Assembly: GCA_944323955.1 (NCBI GenBank)
Contig: CALUUK010000001.1
Location: 248,001-312,000, forward strand
Length of the DNA stretch: 64,000 bases
Direction: 5' to 3'
Source of the DNA: Candidatus Gastranaerophilales bacterium
Lineage (GTDB): Bacteria > Cyanobacteriota > Vampirovibrionia > Gastranaerophilales > Gastranaerophilaceae
Position 1 is the first letter of the stretch; each line of letters begins with the position of its first letter. The notes under the pieces were generated by a model, which was given only the letters and a program-made list of their open reading frames with translations, was not told the DNA's origin and made no database searches. Positions 26,955 through 35,311 of the stretch are shown one piece after another. Both the position numbers and the translations under genes were made by a program.

Positions 26955-26983
26955 ATCATAATAAAAACAAAAACTTTTGTCAC
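26955..26983 (-). promoter_or_regulatory. Sigma-70-type promoter for rplI
   Basis: On the minus strand GTGACA (26978-26983), 17 nt, TATGAT (26955-26960), about 30 nt upstream of the L9 start. Confidence 0.65.
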
Positions 26984-27033
26984 GCTAATATTAACAAAAT
27001 TTAGTGATAAGTATTGCGAAAACAAAAGTTTTT
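26969..27033. repeat. 12-bp inverted repeat overlapping the rplI promoter
   Basis: AAAAACTTTTGT (26969-26980) and ACAAAAGTTTTT (27022-27033), 41-nt spacer. On the minus strand it follows the DUF1858 gene stop and is T-rich afterwards, so it may act as that gene's terminator while containing the rplI promoter. Confidence 0.5.
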
Positions 27034-27042
27034 ATTTTTTAA

Positions 27043-27243
27043 CTATCGGATAATGGCTGCGTTAAGGTCTTCAACCATTTTTTCAACATCAATTCCGTGA
27101 ACTTTAGCACCTGCTTCCAGATTTTCAAATCTTGCAGCCGCACAGCCTAAACAGCCTAAACCGTATCTTTGAAATACTTCAATTGTTTCAGGGTATGACT
27201 GAACTATTTCCAATAATCCCATATCTTTTGTAATCTCACTCAT
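27043..27243 (-). CDS. DUF1858 domain protein
   Basis: 66 aa. Matches the small DUF1858 / 'hybrid cluster protein-associated redox disulfide' type: MGLLEIVQSYPETIEVFQRYGLGCLGCAAARFENLEAGAKVHGI, with the paired cysteines in GCLGC. Family members are thought to bind metal or use a disulfide, often beside redox enzymes; none is adjacent here. ATG 27243 chosen; a TTG two codons upstream is possible. Confidence 0.85.
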   Translation of the reverse strand: MSEITKDMGLLEIVQSYPETIEVFQRYGLGCLGCAAARFENLEAGAKVHGIDVEKMVEDLNAAIIR

Positions 27244-27315
27244 AATCAATCAGCCTTTCGTTGCTTTTCAATGTTTTATCATTAAAAATTATACACCAAG
27301 AAAAGAAAGGTGTAT

Positions 27316-27495
27316 ATGCTGAAGTATTTATTTGAAATCTTTTGTAAAGAAACAACCGTCGGGCTTTGCTCTTTGGAAAAAGATAAAAATCAACCCGGTT
27401 CCGGTTTTTACTCCGGTTTAATTTCCTGCAATAAAGATACGGCTTCTGTTTTCAGAAAAAGTATAGCTATTGGTCAGACTGTTTATCATCTTTAA
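27316..27495 (+). CDS. Possible small ORF, 59 aa
   Basis: MLKYLFEIFCKETTVGLC... with AAAGG five to six bases before the ATG (or a GTG at 27310). It overlaps the 3' end of the minus-strand nuclease gene by 29 nt. No family recognised, two or three Cys, composition not clearly coding. It is the only content seen in the 217-nt gap between the DUF1858 and nuclease genes. Low confidence. Confidence 0.2.
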   Translation: MLKYLFEIFCKETTVGLCSLEKDKNQPGSGFYSGLISCNKDTASVFRKSIAIGQTVYHL

Positions 27496-27976
27496 GCAGC
27501 TTTTCAAAATCCGAAGGTTTAATACTTTGGATGAAGTTTCTGAATTCTTCCGATTCTTCTTCATCTTTTGCGCTGTCACAAGATACACTTCCGTCTGCAA
27601 GAACTTTTGCCGAAACAAATATCGGGGCATCAACTCTTATTGCAACAGCTATTGCATCTGATGGTCTTGAATCTATTTCCAGTTCTTTTCCTTCGGGTGA
27701 AAGAAGATATATTGTAGAAAAATACGTTTCGTTTTCAACATCGTTTATTTCAACTCTGTCTATTGTATATCCTGCTTTTTCCACGATATCGATTATAAGG
27801 TCATGCGTCATTGGACGTGTAACCTTTATATTTTCTATTTTTCTTATTATGGCACTTGCCTCTGCACTTCCAATCCATATGGGAAGTGCTTTTCTGTTAT
27901 CTTTATCGTTTAATACAATTATAGGCGAACCTGTAGCTGTATCAATTGCAATACCCATAACTTTCATTTCAATCAT
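27467..27976 (-). CDS. Bifunctional nuclease family protein (DUF151)
   Basis: 169 aa. Core of the BFN/DUF151 family: PIIVLNDKDNRKALPIWIGSAEASAI, RPMTHDLIIDIVEKAG, and the signature DSRPSDAIAVAIRVDAPIFVS. Plant relatives have DNase and RNase activity; the bacterial role is unclear. The C-terminal ~35 residues are acidic and look disordered. AAGGAA precedes the ATG. It follows map by 10 nt, so it is the last gene of adk-map-bfn. Confidence 0.9.
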   Translation of the reverse strand: MIEMKVMGIAIDTATGSPIIVLNDKDNRKALPIWIGSAEASAIIRKIENIKVTRPMTHDLIIDIVEKAGYTIDRVEINDVENETYFSTIYLLSPEGKELEIDSRPSDAIAVAIRVDAPIFVSAKVLADGSVSCDSAKDEEESEEFRNFIQSIKPSDFEKLLKDDKQSDQ

Positions 27977-27986
27977 TTTTCGTTCC

Positions 27987-28739
27987 TTATAGTAGTTTTG
28001 TTAAGATTTCAGGACCATCATCCGTAACATGCACTGTATGTTCAAAATGTCCGGAAGCCTTGCCGTCTCTTGTGACGACAGTCCATTCATCATCCAAAAC
28101 ATCAACTTCATCACAGCCGAGATTCAGCATTGGTTCTATTGCAATTGTCATACCTCTTTGCAATATCAAAGAATTATTGGTTCTGTAGTTGAATACAAAC
28201 GGGTCTTCATGCATATTTCTTCCGACTCCGTGACCGCCGTACTGTCTTACTATTCCCAGTTTGTATTTTTTTGCAACATCTTCTATTGCTCCTGATACAT
28301 TTTCAAGCCTGTCATTGCTTTTCATATGTTCAAGTCCCGCAAAAAGAGATTCTTCCGTCGCTTTTAAGAGCATTTGTTTTTCTTCTGATATTTCACCTAC
28401 GGCGTAAGTCCAGGCGCTATCTCCGACAAAACCTTTGAAGGTGGCGCCTACATCGACACTTATTATGTCTCCTTCTTTCAATATAACATCATTTGAAGGT
28501 ATGCCGTGCACCACTTGTTCATTCACTGATGCGCAAATAGATGCAGGAAATCCGTGGTAACCCAAAAAAGTCGGGTCTGATTTATTTGCTTTAATAATTT
28601 TATATGCAAGGTCATCCAGTTCTTTTGTTGTAACACCGGGTTTTATTGCATCTTTCATTGCTGCATGAACTAATGCAACTACGTTGCCTGCTTGTTTCAT
28701 TAAATTGATTTCAAATTTCGATTTTCTATGAACGGACAT
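27987..28739 (-). CDS. map: Methionine aminopeptidase, type I
   Basis: 250 aa. Removes the initiator Met. Seen: YHGFPASICASVNEQVVHGIP, metal ligands in ISVDVGATFKGFVGDSAWT (two Asp), GHGVGRNMHEDPFV (His) and IAIEPML plus the final EHTVHV (Glu residues). Standard length with no N-terminal zinc extension. Overlaps adk by 14 nt. Confidence 0.97.
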   Translation of the reverse strand: MSVHRKSKFEINLMKQAGNVVALVHAAMKDAIKPGVTTKELDDLAYKIIKANKSDPTFLGYHGFPASICASVNEQVVHGIPSNDVILKEGDIISVDVGATFKGFVGDSAWTYAVGEISEEKQMLLKATEESLFAGLEHMKSNDRLENVSGAIEDVAKKYKLGIVRQYGGHGVGRNMHEDPFVFNYRTNNSLILQRGMTIAIEPMLNLGCDEVDVLDDEWTVVTRDGKASGHFEHTVHVTDDGPEILTKLL

Positions 28740-29397
28740 ATTCTTTAATTGCTCCCGTTAAATTTTTATAAATTGTATTTATATCAAGACTTGCATCCAG
28801 TTTAACAAGCTGTCCTCTTTTTGTATATAAATCAATTAAAGGCGCCGTTTCATTGAAATATGTGCGAAATCTTTTTATTGCAACTTCTTCCGTATCATCT
28901 TCTCTTTTTGTAAGTTTTCCTCCGCACTTGGGGCATATATTTTCGTTTTCCAATGTCATTGTCTTTAAATTGTATATTGCGCCGCATTCACTGCAGGAGC
29001 GTCTGTTAACAAGTCTTTCAACAAGTTTTTCTTCTGCAACGTCAAAATAAAAAACAATTGGCTCTATATTTCTATCACTGTCAATTTCTTTTAAAATTTC
29101 GTCTAATGCATATGCCTGCTCCATACTTCTCGGGTATCCGTCAAGTATAAAACCTTCTTTTGCATCGTCTTTTAGAAGCCTGTTTTTTATAATTCTTGAA
29201 ACAACATCAATGGGAACCAATTGTCCTTTTTCCATAAAGCTGTTTGCAAGTTTTCCTTCTTCACTTCCTGACGCTACAGCATCTCTTAATAATGATCCCG
29301 TATCAATATGAGGAAGGTTAAAATCTTTTGAAAGCATTTTTGTTTGAGTGCCTTTTCCGCTTCCCGGAGGTCCGATAAAAATGTACTTTTGTTTCAT
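28726..29397 (-). CDS. adk: Adenylate kinase
   Basis: 223 aa. AMP + ATP to 2 ADP. P-loop GPPGSGKGTQ (9-18), DGYPRS, and a LID domain carrying a zinc site (CSECG...CPKCG). It is a long-form kinase. Transcribed from an extended -10 promoter directly after the secY terminator, so it is not simply co-transcribed with secY. Operon adk-map-bfn. Confidence 0.97.
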   Translation of the reverse strand: MKQKYIFIGPPGSGKGTQTKMLSKDFNLPHIDTGSLLRDAVASGSEEGKLANSFMEKGQLVPIDVVSRIIKNRLLKDDAKEGFILDGYPRSMEQAYALDEILKEIDSDRNIEPIVFYFDVAEEKLVERLVNRRSCSECGAIYNLKTMTLENENICPKCGGKLTKREDDTEEVAIKRFRTYFNETAPLIDLYTKRGQLVKLDASLDINTIYKNLTGAIKEYVRS

Positions 29398-29428
29398 TTT
29401 TTACCTGTCTTTCTGTTTCGACTTAAAT

Positions 29429-29437
29429 ATTATATCA
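29429..29437 (-). promoter_or_regulatory. Extended -10 promoter for adk
   Basis: On the minus strand TGATATAAT, identical to the element at 20912-20920, about 32 nt upstream of the adk ATG and immediately after the secY terminator. Confidence 0.6.
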
Positions 29438-29439
29438 TA

Positions 29440-29465
29440 AAAAAGAGTCCTTTCGGACTCTTTTT
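29440..29465. terminator. Terminator between secY and adk
   Basis: Perfect 11-bp stem AAAAAGAGTCC / GGACTCTTTTT with a 4-nt loop, T-run on the minus strand; it touches the secY stop. Confidence 0.88.
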
Positions 29466-30810
29466 ACTGTTTTAAGAAACTTTCATAATTCTTTGGAAGA
29501 AGGTTAGTCCTGACCTGATTTAAAAAGTCAAGTGCAACCCCGACCATAATTATAAGTGATGTGGCACCTATTCCGTGCAGTGTTGTTATTCCTGTAACAC
29601 TGCAGGCAATTGCAGGACATAAAGCAATTATACCCAATGCAAATGCACCGATGAAAGTTGTTTTGCTTAATATTCTGTCCAATGCTTCAGCTGTAGGCTT
29701 GCCCGGCTTTATTCCCGGAATTGAAGAGCCGTATTTCTTTAAATTATTGGCAATTTCTTTAGGCTGTAAGTTCGGAATAATTGAAGCATAAAAGAATGTT
29801 AACGCTACAATCAATACAAAGTAAACAGCATTATATATAAATCCCGAAGGATTGAGCGCATGTGCCAAATGCAGCATAAATTCGCCTAAAGGACCTTCCT
29901 GAAAACTACCGGATGTGAATATTTGTATTATTGTTGTCGGAAACAATAATATTGCAATCGCAAAGATAATAGGCATTACACCGCCGGGATTAAGTTTAAA
30001 CGGGATATATGTGTTTGAACCGCCGTAAATTTTATTTCCGACCTGTCTTCTAGGGTTTATTATTATTACTTTTCTTGCCGCTTCATGCATAATAACAATT
30101 GCAACCATAATAATAAAGAAAATTAATAACAATAATGCAAGCATAGGTTGAAGGGAAGAATTACCTCTTACAAGTGTTGCCGTCTGACTTGCATAGAACG
30201 GAATTTTAGATATAATACCGCAGAAAATTAACATTGATGCGCCGTTTCCGATACCTCTTTCGGTCATAAGTTCCGCAAGCCACATTGTAAATGCCGAACC
30301 TGCCGTCATTATTACAACAGAACCTATTGCAAAAGCCGGAATTGAAACATCCGGCATAATTGCCGCTCTTGCTGTTTTTAATAAATAAACGACAAATACT
30401 ATAGCTTGAAGTGCCGCAATAACAATCGTAAAGACACGAGTGTATTGTGACAATTTCCTTCTGCCGGCTTCACCTTCTTCTTTTTGCAATTGTTCCAATT
30501 TCGGTATTACAACTGCCAATAACTGCATTATAATTGATGCCGTAATATAAGGTCCAATCCCTAATGCGATTATAGACACGTTCCCAAGCGCTCCGCCGGA
30601 GAACATATCTAAAAATCCTATCAGGTTATTTGTTGCTGCCAAATTAGCAAAATTTGTTGCATCTATTCCGAACAGCGGAAGCTGTGCGCAAAATCTGAAT
30701 ACTAAAATCATTGCGAAAGTAAAAATAATCTTATTTTTTAAACCAGCAATGTTCAGGTTAGACAGCATTGCCTGCAAATTTTGATTGTTTGGTGGTGTGT
30801 ATTGCTGCAT
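29464..30810 (-). CDS. secY: Preprotein translocase subunit SecY
   Basis: 448 aa with ten membrane helices; channel of the Sec translocon. Seen: GLKNKIIFTFAMILVFR at the first helix, the plug region GIDATNF...GFLDMFSGGALGN, NPRRQVGNKIYGG and the conserved cytoplasmic loop IPGIKPGKPTAEALDRIL. Starts with a one-base overlap with the rplO stop (TAATG). It works with the SRP RNA encoded at 20.6 kb in co-translational insertion. Confidence 0.97.
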   Translation of the reverse strand: MQQYTPPNNQNLQAMLSNLNIAGLKNKIIFTFAMILVFRFCAQLPLFGIDATNFANLAATNNLIGFLDMFSGGALGNVSIIALGIGPYITASIIMQLLAVVIPKLEQLQKEEGEAGRRKLSQYTRVFTIVIAALQAIVFVVYLLKTARAAIMPDVSIPAFAIGSVVIMTAGSAFTMWLAELMTERGIGNGASMLIFCGIISKIPFYASQTATLVRGNSSLQPMLALLLLIFFIIMVAIVIMHEAARKVIIINPRRQVGNKIYGGSNTYIPFKLNPGGVMPIIFAIAILLFPTTIIQIFTSGSFQEGPLGEFMLHLAHALNPSGFIYNAVYFVLIVALTFFYASIIPNLQPKEIANNLKKYGSSIPGIKPGKPTAEALDRILSKTTFIGAFALGIIALCPAIACSVTGITTLHGIGATSLIIMVGVALDFLNQVRTNLLPKNYESFLKQ

Positions 30811-31262
30811 TATACTAACTGAGCCTTTCCGCCTGCTTTTTCAATTTTTTCTTTTGCTGTTTGGGTAAAGTATCTTGCACTGATTGTAACTGCTTTTGTC
30901 AATTCTCCGTTACCTAATACTCTTAATGCTTGTGCTCTTTTATCAACTTTACCTTCTGCTTTTAAAGATTCTAAAGTAATTTCTTCAGCTTTTACATTCT
31001 CCAGGTCGCCAACATTTATGTGACCGTATTCAATTGCATTAAAGTTTTTGAATCCTTTTAATTTGGGCATTTGTCTGAAACCGGGCATTTGTCCGCCTTC
31101 AAAACCTCTTTTTGAACTTCTTCCTGCACGTTGTCCTTCCCCGTTGTTTCCGCGGCAAGATGTTTTACCCATACCTGAAGATCTGCCTCTTCCTACTCTT
31201 TTTATTTTACCGGTAGAACCTTCTGCCGGTCTTAAGTCTTCTAATTTTATTCTTTCTGCCAT
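30810..31262 (-). CDS. rplO: 50S ribosomal protein L15
   Basis: 150 aa uL15. LEDLRPAEGSTGKIKRVGRGRSSGMGKTSCRGNNGEGQRAG N-terminal extension into rRNA, FEGGQMPGFRQMPKLKGF core, C-terminal LKAEGKVDKRAQALRVLGNGEL. Full length. In the order rpsE-rpmD-rplO-secY. Confidence 0.97.
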   Translation of the reverse strand: MAERIKLEDLRPAEGSTGKIKRVGRGRSSGMGKTSCRGNNGEGQRAGRSSKRGFEGGQMPGFRQMPKLKGFKNFNAIEYGHINVGDLENVKAEEITLESLKAEGKVDKRAQALRVLGNGELTKAVTISARYFTQTAKEKIEKAGGKAQLV

Positions 31263-31280
31263 TTTAAATTACCTTTCTTA

Positions 31281-31469
31281 TTACTCGGCTACTTTGAGCA
31301 AGTGGGGAATAGCATTAACCATACCCATAATTACTGCTGAGTTTTCGTGTTCTACTGTTTGGTCTTTTTTTGTTAAACCGAGAGCTTTTGCTACTCTTCT
31401 TTGTTTTTCTGTTGAACCGATCAGGCTCTTTACAAGTGTTATTTTTATTGTTTTATTTTTATCTGTCAT
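31281..31469 (-). CDS. rpmD: 50S ribosomal protein L30
   Basis: 62 aa uL30: IKITLVKSLIGSTEKQRRVAKALGL is diagnostic, ending in MVNAIPHLLKV. Present between rpsE and rplO as in most bacteria. From general knowledge, photosynthetic cyanobacteria and chloroplasts lack L30, so if this is a cyanobacterial relative it has retained the ancestral gene. Confidence 0.95.
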   Translation of the reverse strand: MTDKNKTIKITLVKSLIGSTEKQRRVAKALGLTKKDQTVEHENSAVIMGMVNAIPHLLKVAE

Positions 31470-31481
31470 TGTTTATTCCTC

Positions 31482-32021
31482 TTAATTAAGCATATCTTTT
31501 AATGATAAACCGCGTCTTTTTGCAACTACATCAAATGGCTTTAATGATTGAAGAGCATTCAATGTTGCGTTTGCAGCATTTAACGGTGATTTTGAACCTA
31601 ATGATTTACTTAAAATGTTTTCTATACCTGCAAGTTCCAATACTGCACGAACTGCTCCGCCTGCTATAACTCCGGTACCTTGTGATGCCGGTTTTAACAT
31701 TACACTGCCCGCTCCGCTGCGGCCTGTTATCGGATGAGGAATTGTTGTCTTGAAAATAGGAACATTAATCAGGTTTTTTCTGCCTTCTGCTACTGCTTTT
31801 TGTATTGCAATAATAACTTCGGCAGCTTTTGCGCAGCCTACGCCTACTTGTCCGTTTTTATTTCCTACTATAACGATAGCTCTGAAACTTAATTTCTTAC
31901 CGCCTTTTACTACTTTTGTTACTCTTCTTACCTGAATAACCTGTTCTTTCCATTCTGTTTGCTGAGGTTCAGCTACAGTTTCAATTTTCTTTTTTGATCT
32001 TTTTGTTTTAGTTTCTTCCAC
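31482..32021 (-). CDS. rpsE: 30S ribosomal protein S5
   Basis: 179 aa uS5. The N-terminal extension is Lys-rich; the S5 domain has [20 protein letters not shown], resembling cyanobacterial S5 (VVKGGKKL). [19 protein letters not shown] closes the C-terminal domain. The GTG start is supported by AAAGG seven bases upstream. It is the first gene here; rplR, rplF and rpsH, which usually precede it, are not upstream, so the spc operon is broken at this point. Confidence 0.97.
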   Translation of the reverse strand: MEETKTKRSKKKIETVAEPQQTEWKEQVIQVRRVTKVVKGGKKLSFRAIVIVGNKNGQVGVGCAKAAEVIIAIQKAVAEGRKNLINVPIFKTTIPHPITGRSGAGSVMLKPASQGTGVIAGGAVRAVLELAGIENILSKSLGSKSPLNAANATLNALQSLKPFDVVAKRRGLSLKDMLN

Positions 32022-32149
32022 TTTAAAAACCTTTCTTTGTATTTGTTATCCTTTAAAATAAAAAAACATGTAAATAAAGCATTAGCTTACCTTAGCATAA
32101 GCTGCTTTTTGCATGTTAGGTTGGATTTTGTTTTTTCTGACAAAAAAAT
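32022..32149 (-). promoter_or_regulatory. rpsE leader region
   Basis: A 128-nt non-coding leader on the minus strand. It contains a possible hairpin AGCTTA...TAAGCT (about 32084-32103). No convincing -35/-10 pair was found. It could carry the promoter and an autoregulatory structure, but this is inference. Confidence 0.3.
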
Positions 32150-32191
32150 AATATTACATAAAGAATTTTTTTCAAGTCTTTATGTAATATT
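32150..32191 (-). terminator. Terminator region between rpsE leader and the repeat-protein gene
   Basis: Perfect 15-bp stem AATATTACATAAAGA / TCTTTATGTAATATT with a 12-nt loop, followed on the minus strand by a T-run (TTTTTTT). It terminates the 405-aa protein gene. Confidence 0.85.
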
Positions 32192-32212
32192 ATCTGTAAA
32201 CCGTTTAAAAAT

Positions 32213-33430
32213 TTAATCTTTTTTGAAAAAATTTATTATTTTACTTAAGAAACCTTTTGCTATTCCTTCGGTGTCAGGAGTGCTTTCAACGATTTCTTGT
32301 CCTTTTGCGGCTTCTTCCCCAAGTGCTTGCGCATTTTCCATTATTTTTTTGTTTACATCGGATATTTCTTGTGTTTGGGCTGTTTCTGCAGCAGGAGCGT
32401 GAGTTTCTGCTCTAATTTGTTCTTCGTATGCTTTTTGCAGAACATCAGCGGATTCTTTTGCTGATTTATGTGATAAATTCTTTTCGTGTCTTTGTTTATA
32501 TGCTTCTTGGCTAATTTCGGCTTTTCTTTGCGACGCCAATTCAGCATCTGTTCTTGCCTGAGCTTCGGTTTTAATTTGTTCTTCATATGCTTTTTGCAGA
32601 ACATCAGCGGATTCTTTTGCTGATTTATGTGATAAATTCTTTTCGTGTCTTTGTTTATATGCTTCTTGGCTAATTTCAGCTTTTCTTTGCGATGCCAATT
32701 CAGCATCTGTTCTTGCCTGAGCTTCGGTTTTAATTTGTTCTTCTGTTAATTTTTGTTTTACATTCGATGTTTCACTTTTTTTACTTTTTATGTGCAGTGC
32801 ACTTTTTAAATTTGTTATAAATGCACCGGTTTTGAATGCATCAACTGATTTTTTCAAATTTGCAGGTGCTTGTTTTATACATTCAAAAGTTGATTTTATT
32901 ATGCCCATTTTTGATGTATCGCTTCCTGACGCTTTAAGTGCACTTTTGGCTCCGATTGCGGAACCAACAACTGCCGTTGTACCGGTTCCCATTCCCTGCC
33001 ATGCTTCTTTTGCCTGTATGTCTGTTGCTGCATTTTTTGCTTTGTTTGCATTTATTCCTATTTGTATACCGCCGCCGATTACGCCTGCCGCTGCTAAAAC
33101 AGGTGCTGCCGCGCCTCCGGTTGCTGCAATTAATGCGGCTGTTCCTGCTATCATTCCTGCACCTATTAAGAAGTTTTTGGGCGATTTAAACATTGTTGTT
33201 ACAGGGGCAATTATACCTTTTGCAAAGTTTTTAACTTTTTCTCCAAACGTAATTTTTCCGTCATCTTTTCCGTCAGTGCAGTCTTGTTTTTCAAGCGTAT
33301 CTTTGTCTATTTTATTTGAAAGCGCTGAATCTGCTTTATAAGAGTAATTTACTCCGCCTTTCATTATGTTCATAATCTGCTGTGTTTGATAGCTTGGCGA
33401 AAAAATGTTATTTATATTATTTGAAGACAT
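32213..33430 (-). CDS. Hypothetical protein with hydrophobic core and 53-residue tandem repeats
   Basis: 405 aa, no family recognised. Polar N-terminus, a Ca-loop-like DGKDDGKITFGEK near residue 53, a Gly/Ala-rich hydrophobic stretch (about 85-130: IAGTAALIAATGGAAAPVLAAAGVIGGG), then a long charged helical region with two almost identical 53-residue repeats (EEQIKTEAQARTDAELASQR...) and a partial third, predicted coiled coil. No signal peptide. GGGG precedes the ATG. It may be a membrane-associated or surface scaffold; function unknown. Confidence 0.8.
   Translation of the reverse strand: MSSNNINNIFSPSYQTQQIMNIMKGGVNYSYKADSALSNKIDKDTLEKQDCTDGKDDGKITFGEKVKNFAKGIIAPVTTMFKSPKNFLIGAGMIAGTAALIAATGGAAAPVLAAAGVIGGGIQIGINANKAKNAATDIQAKEAWQGMGTGTTAVVGSAIGAKSALKASGSDTSKMGIIKSTFECIKQAPANLKKSVDAFKTGAFITNLKSALHIKSKKSETSNVKQKLTEEQIKTEAQARTDAELASQRKAEISQEAYKQRHEKNLSHKSAKESADVLQKAYEEQIKTEAQARTDAELASQRKAEISQEAYKQRHEKNLSHKSAKESADVLQKAYEEQIRAETHAPAAETAQTQEISDVNKKIMENAQALGEEAAKGQEIVESTPDTEGIAKGFLSKIINFFKKD
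32413..32730. repeat. Two 159-bp tandem direct repeats inside the 405-aa gene
   Basis: Units begin at 32413 and 32572, with the start of a third at 32731. The two full copies differ at about three positions, all synonymous or nearly so, which indicates a recent duplication. In-frame (53 codons). Confidence 0.92.
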
Positions 33431-33514
33431 AATATCCCCTTCCCCGTTATGTATATATAAAAAAACATTTATTGTCGTTTTATTGCTTTGCTATAGGGGA
33501 TTTTGTAAAGATTA

Positions 33515-34357
33515 TTAATTTTTGTTCAATTTTAAATATTTAGTTTCCCAGGCAAGATCAACATATTTTACGTTTTCTTTTAAAATTTTTAACTCGGGCA
33601 TAATATCCTGAATTGATTTTATTCTTTCAAACGCTGATTCATCAAGTTCTCCGAGTCTGATTTTTACGTTTCGCAATTGAACAAAAACATTATGAGGCTG
33701 GCGAAGGTCAATATAAAGAACATCTTCATTTGCATATGTTTTTATGTGATAAGCAAGATTGTATAATGTTGTAATCTTCTCGCTGTCCCATTTTTCATAG
33801 TCATCTCCGTCTGCACCGTAGCTTAAAACTCTTACGGTTTTAAACTTTTTATCAAGAGGCAGATATTCTTTCGGGATTATTTTTCCCGTCATTGAAAAGG
33901 CAATAATTTCCGGTGTATTTTCAGCCGGCGAAATTATAATAGCGGGTTCTTCTTCTTCAATCATTATTACAAGCCGCGCGGGAAACCAAAAACGTCTGAT
34001 ATATGCTCTTTTTATCGGGGGCAGCGTTTCTATTTCAGATGTTAATTCTGCAGGATTTATTCGGTATAATGGAATATTATCCTGCGGAATATTTTTCATT
34101 TTATTTATAATTTTATCTTTTTTTACAATATTGTTACCTAAAATTTCTATTGCCGGACTTGAAGGGTTTGTATATATGTCTTTCGGCAGATACCAAAAAT
34201 GAGCATTTGCCGCTCTGTATACCGCATAAAAAAGAAATAAAATAAATACAAATCTCACGAGTTTATAAAGGCGTCTGACAGCAATCTCGCCTCTGCGAGC
34301 TTTCCTTCGTAGTTTATGCTGCTTCATTCTTCTTTCTATAAGGTATTCGTTTGACAT
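33515..34357 (-). CDS. ftsQ: Cell division protein FtsQ/DivIB
   Basis: 280 aa bitopic protein: basic cytoplasmic N-terminus, one membrane helix (about 31-48, LVRFVFILFLFYAVYRAA), POTRA domain (IEILGNNIVKKDKIINKM ... IKRAYIRRFWFPARLVIMIEE), then the FtsQ beta-domain ending with ENVKYVDLAWETKYLKL. Links early and late divisome proteins. Abuts ddl with no gap; last gene of murC-murB-ddl-ftsQ. Confidence 0.92.
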   Translation of the reverse strand: MSNEYLIERRMKQHKLRRKARRGEIAVRRLYKLVRFVFILFLFYAVYRAANAHFWYLPKDIYTNPSSPAIEILGNNIVKKDKIINKMKNIPQDNIPLYRINPAELTSEIETLPPIKRAYIRRFWFPARLVIMIEEEEPAIIISPAENTPEIIAFSMTGKIIPKEYLPLDKKFKTVRVLSYGADGDDYEKWDSEKITTLYNLAYHIKTYANEDVLYIDLRQPHNVFVQLRNVKIRLGELDESAFERIKSIQDIMPELKILKENVKYVDLAWETKYLKLNKN

Positions 34358-35311
34358 TTATTTATTTAAATCCGTGCTGTTTAGTATCATCAGGACCAGG
34401 TCATCATAAGAAATGCCCATTACTTTTGATTGTGCGGGAAGATCACTTGTATCTGTCATGCCGGGGCTGGTATTTATTTCAAGAAAGTAAGGTTTATCAT
34501 CTTTAACCATAAAATCTACTCTTGATACTCCGCGGCATCCTGCAAGTAGGTGTGCTTTTACGGAAAGTTCTTTTATTTTTTCGGTTGATTCTTTTGAAAG
34601 TGATGTTGAAGGTACTATAAAATCGGACATACCTTTTGTATATTTTGCTTCAAAATCATACCATTCATTTTTCGGTCTGATTTCAAGTATTTCTGTCGCA
34701 AATGTTTTTTCCTGCTCTTCCAGTACGCCGACGGTTATAAAGAATCCGTTTATAAATTCTTCAATTAAAACATCATCATTAAATTTTACGGCTTCTTCGT
34801 ATGCAGGTATCAGTTCTTCGGGTTTGTTTACTTTCGTCATGCCAAAACTTGAACCTTCGCAGACGGGTTTTGTAATAAGAGGATACCGCAAATTTTGGCA
34901 CGCTTTTAGAACATCTTCTCCTTTTCTTACAAAAACTGATTTTATAAGAGGAATTTCTTTATCGGTTGAAAGTACTTTTTTTGTATATTCTTTGTTCATG
35001 CATATAGCACTTGCCATAACCCCGCTGCCTGTATAAGGGATTTTTAGAAGTTCAAGAATTCCCTGAATGCACCCGTCTTCTCCGTATTTTCCGTGTAAAG
35101 CATTATATGCGGCAATATATCCGCCTGCTTTTAGCTTTTCTGCTATATTTTCATCAACTTCTACAATTTCGGCATTATTATATCCAAGCCTTTTTAACGC
35201 GGCATGTACATTCTTGCCTGAGCGTTTTGATACTTCTTTTTCACTTGATAATCCGCCGCATAATACTGCTATTTTTGCATCATTTCCGTATTTTCTGTAA
35301 TTTTTTTCCAT
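34358..35311 (-). CDS. ddl: D-alanine-D-alanine ligase
   Basis: 317 aa ATP-grasp enzyme making the D-Ala-D-Ala dipeptide for peptidoglycan. Seen: AVLCGGLSSEKEVSKRSG, ALHGKYGEDGCIQGILELL, PYTGSGV, KPVCEGSSFGMTKV, and the metal-binding FLEINTSPGMTDTSDLPAQ. Overlaps murB by 43 nt from this start; the first residues MEKNYRKYG could be non-native, with a later start. Confidence 0.95.
   Translation of the reverse strand: MEKNYRKYGNDAKIAVLCGGLSSEKEVSKRSGKNVHAALKRLGYNNAEIVEVDENIAEKLKAGGYIAAYNALHGKYGEDGCIQGILELLKIPYTGSGVMASAICMNKEYTKKVLSTDKEIPLIKSVFVRKGEDVLKACQNLRYPLITKPVCEGSSFGMTKVNKPEELIPAYEEAVKFNDDVLIEEFINGFFITVGVLEEQEKTFATEILEIRPKNEWYDFEAKYTKGMSDFIVPSTSLSKESTEKIKELSVKAHLLAGCRGVSRVDFMVKDDKPYFLEINTSPGMTDTSDLPAQSKVMGISYDDLVLMILNSTDLNK

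Noticed and set aside
26325-27033. The two 12-bp inverted repeats flanking rplI as a mobile-element boundary
   Set aside because: The two repeats differ in sequence, lack target duplications and enclose only a housekeeping gene; RNA hairpins are the simpler reading.
32353-32706. 117-codon frame overlapping the repeat region on the minus strand
   Set aside because: It is a frame-shifted reading of the 159-bp repeats; the 405-aa frame has the ribosome site and start.
32790-33341. 183-codon plus-strand frame opposite the 405-aa gene
   Set aside because: Antisense shadow of a Gly/Ala-rich coding region; Ala/Phe/Pro-rich composition and no ribosome site.
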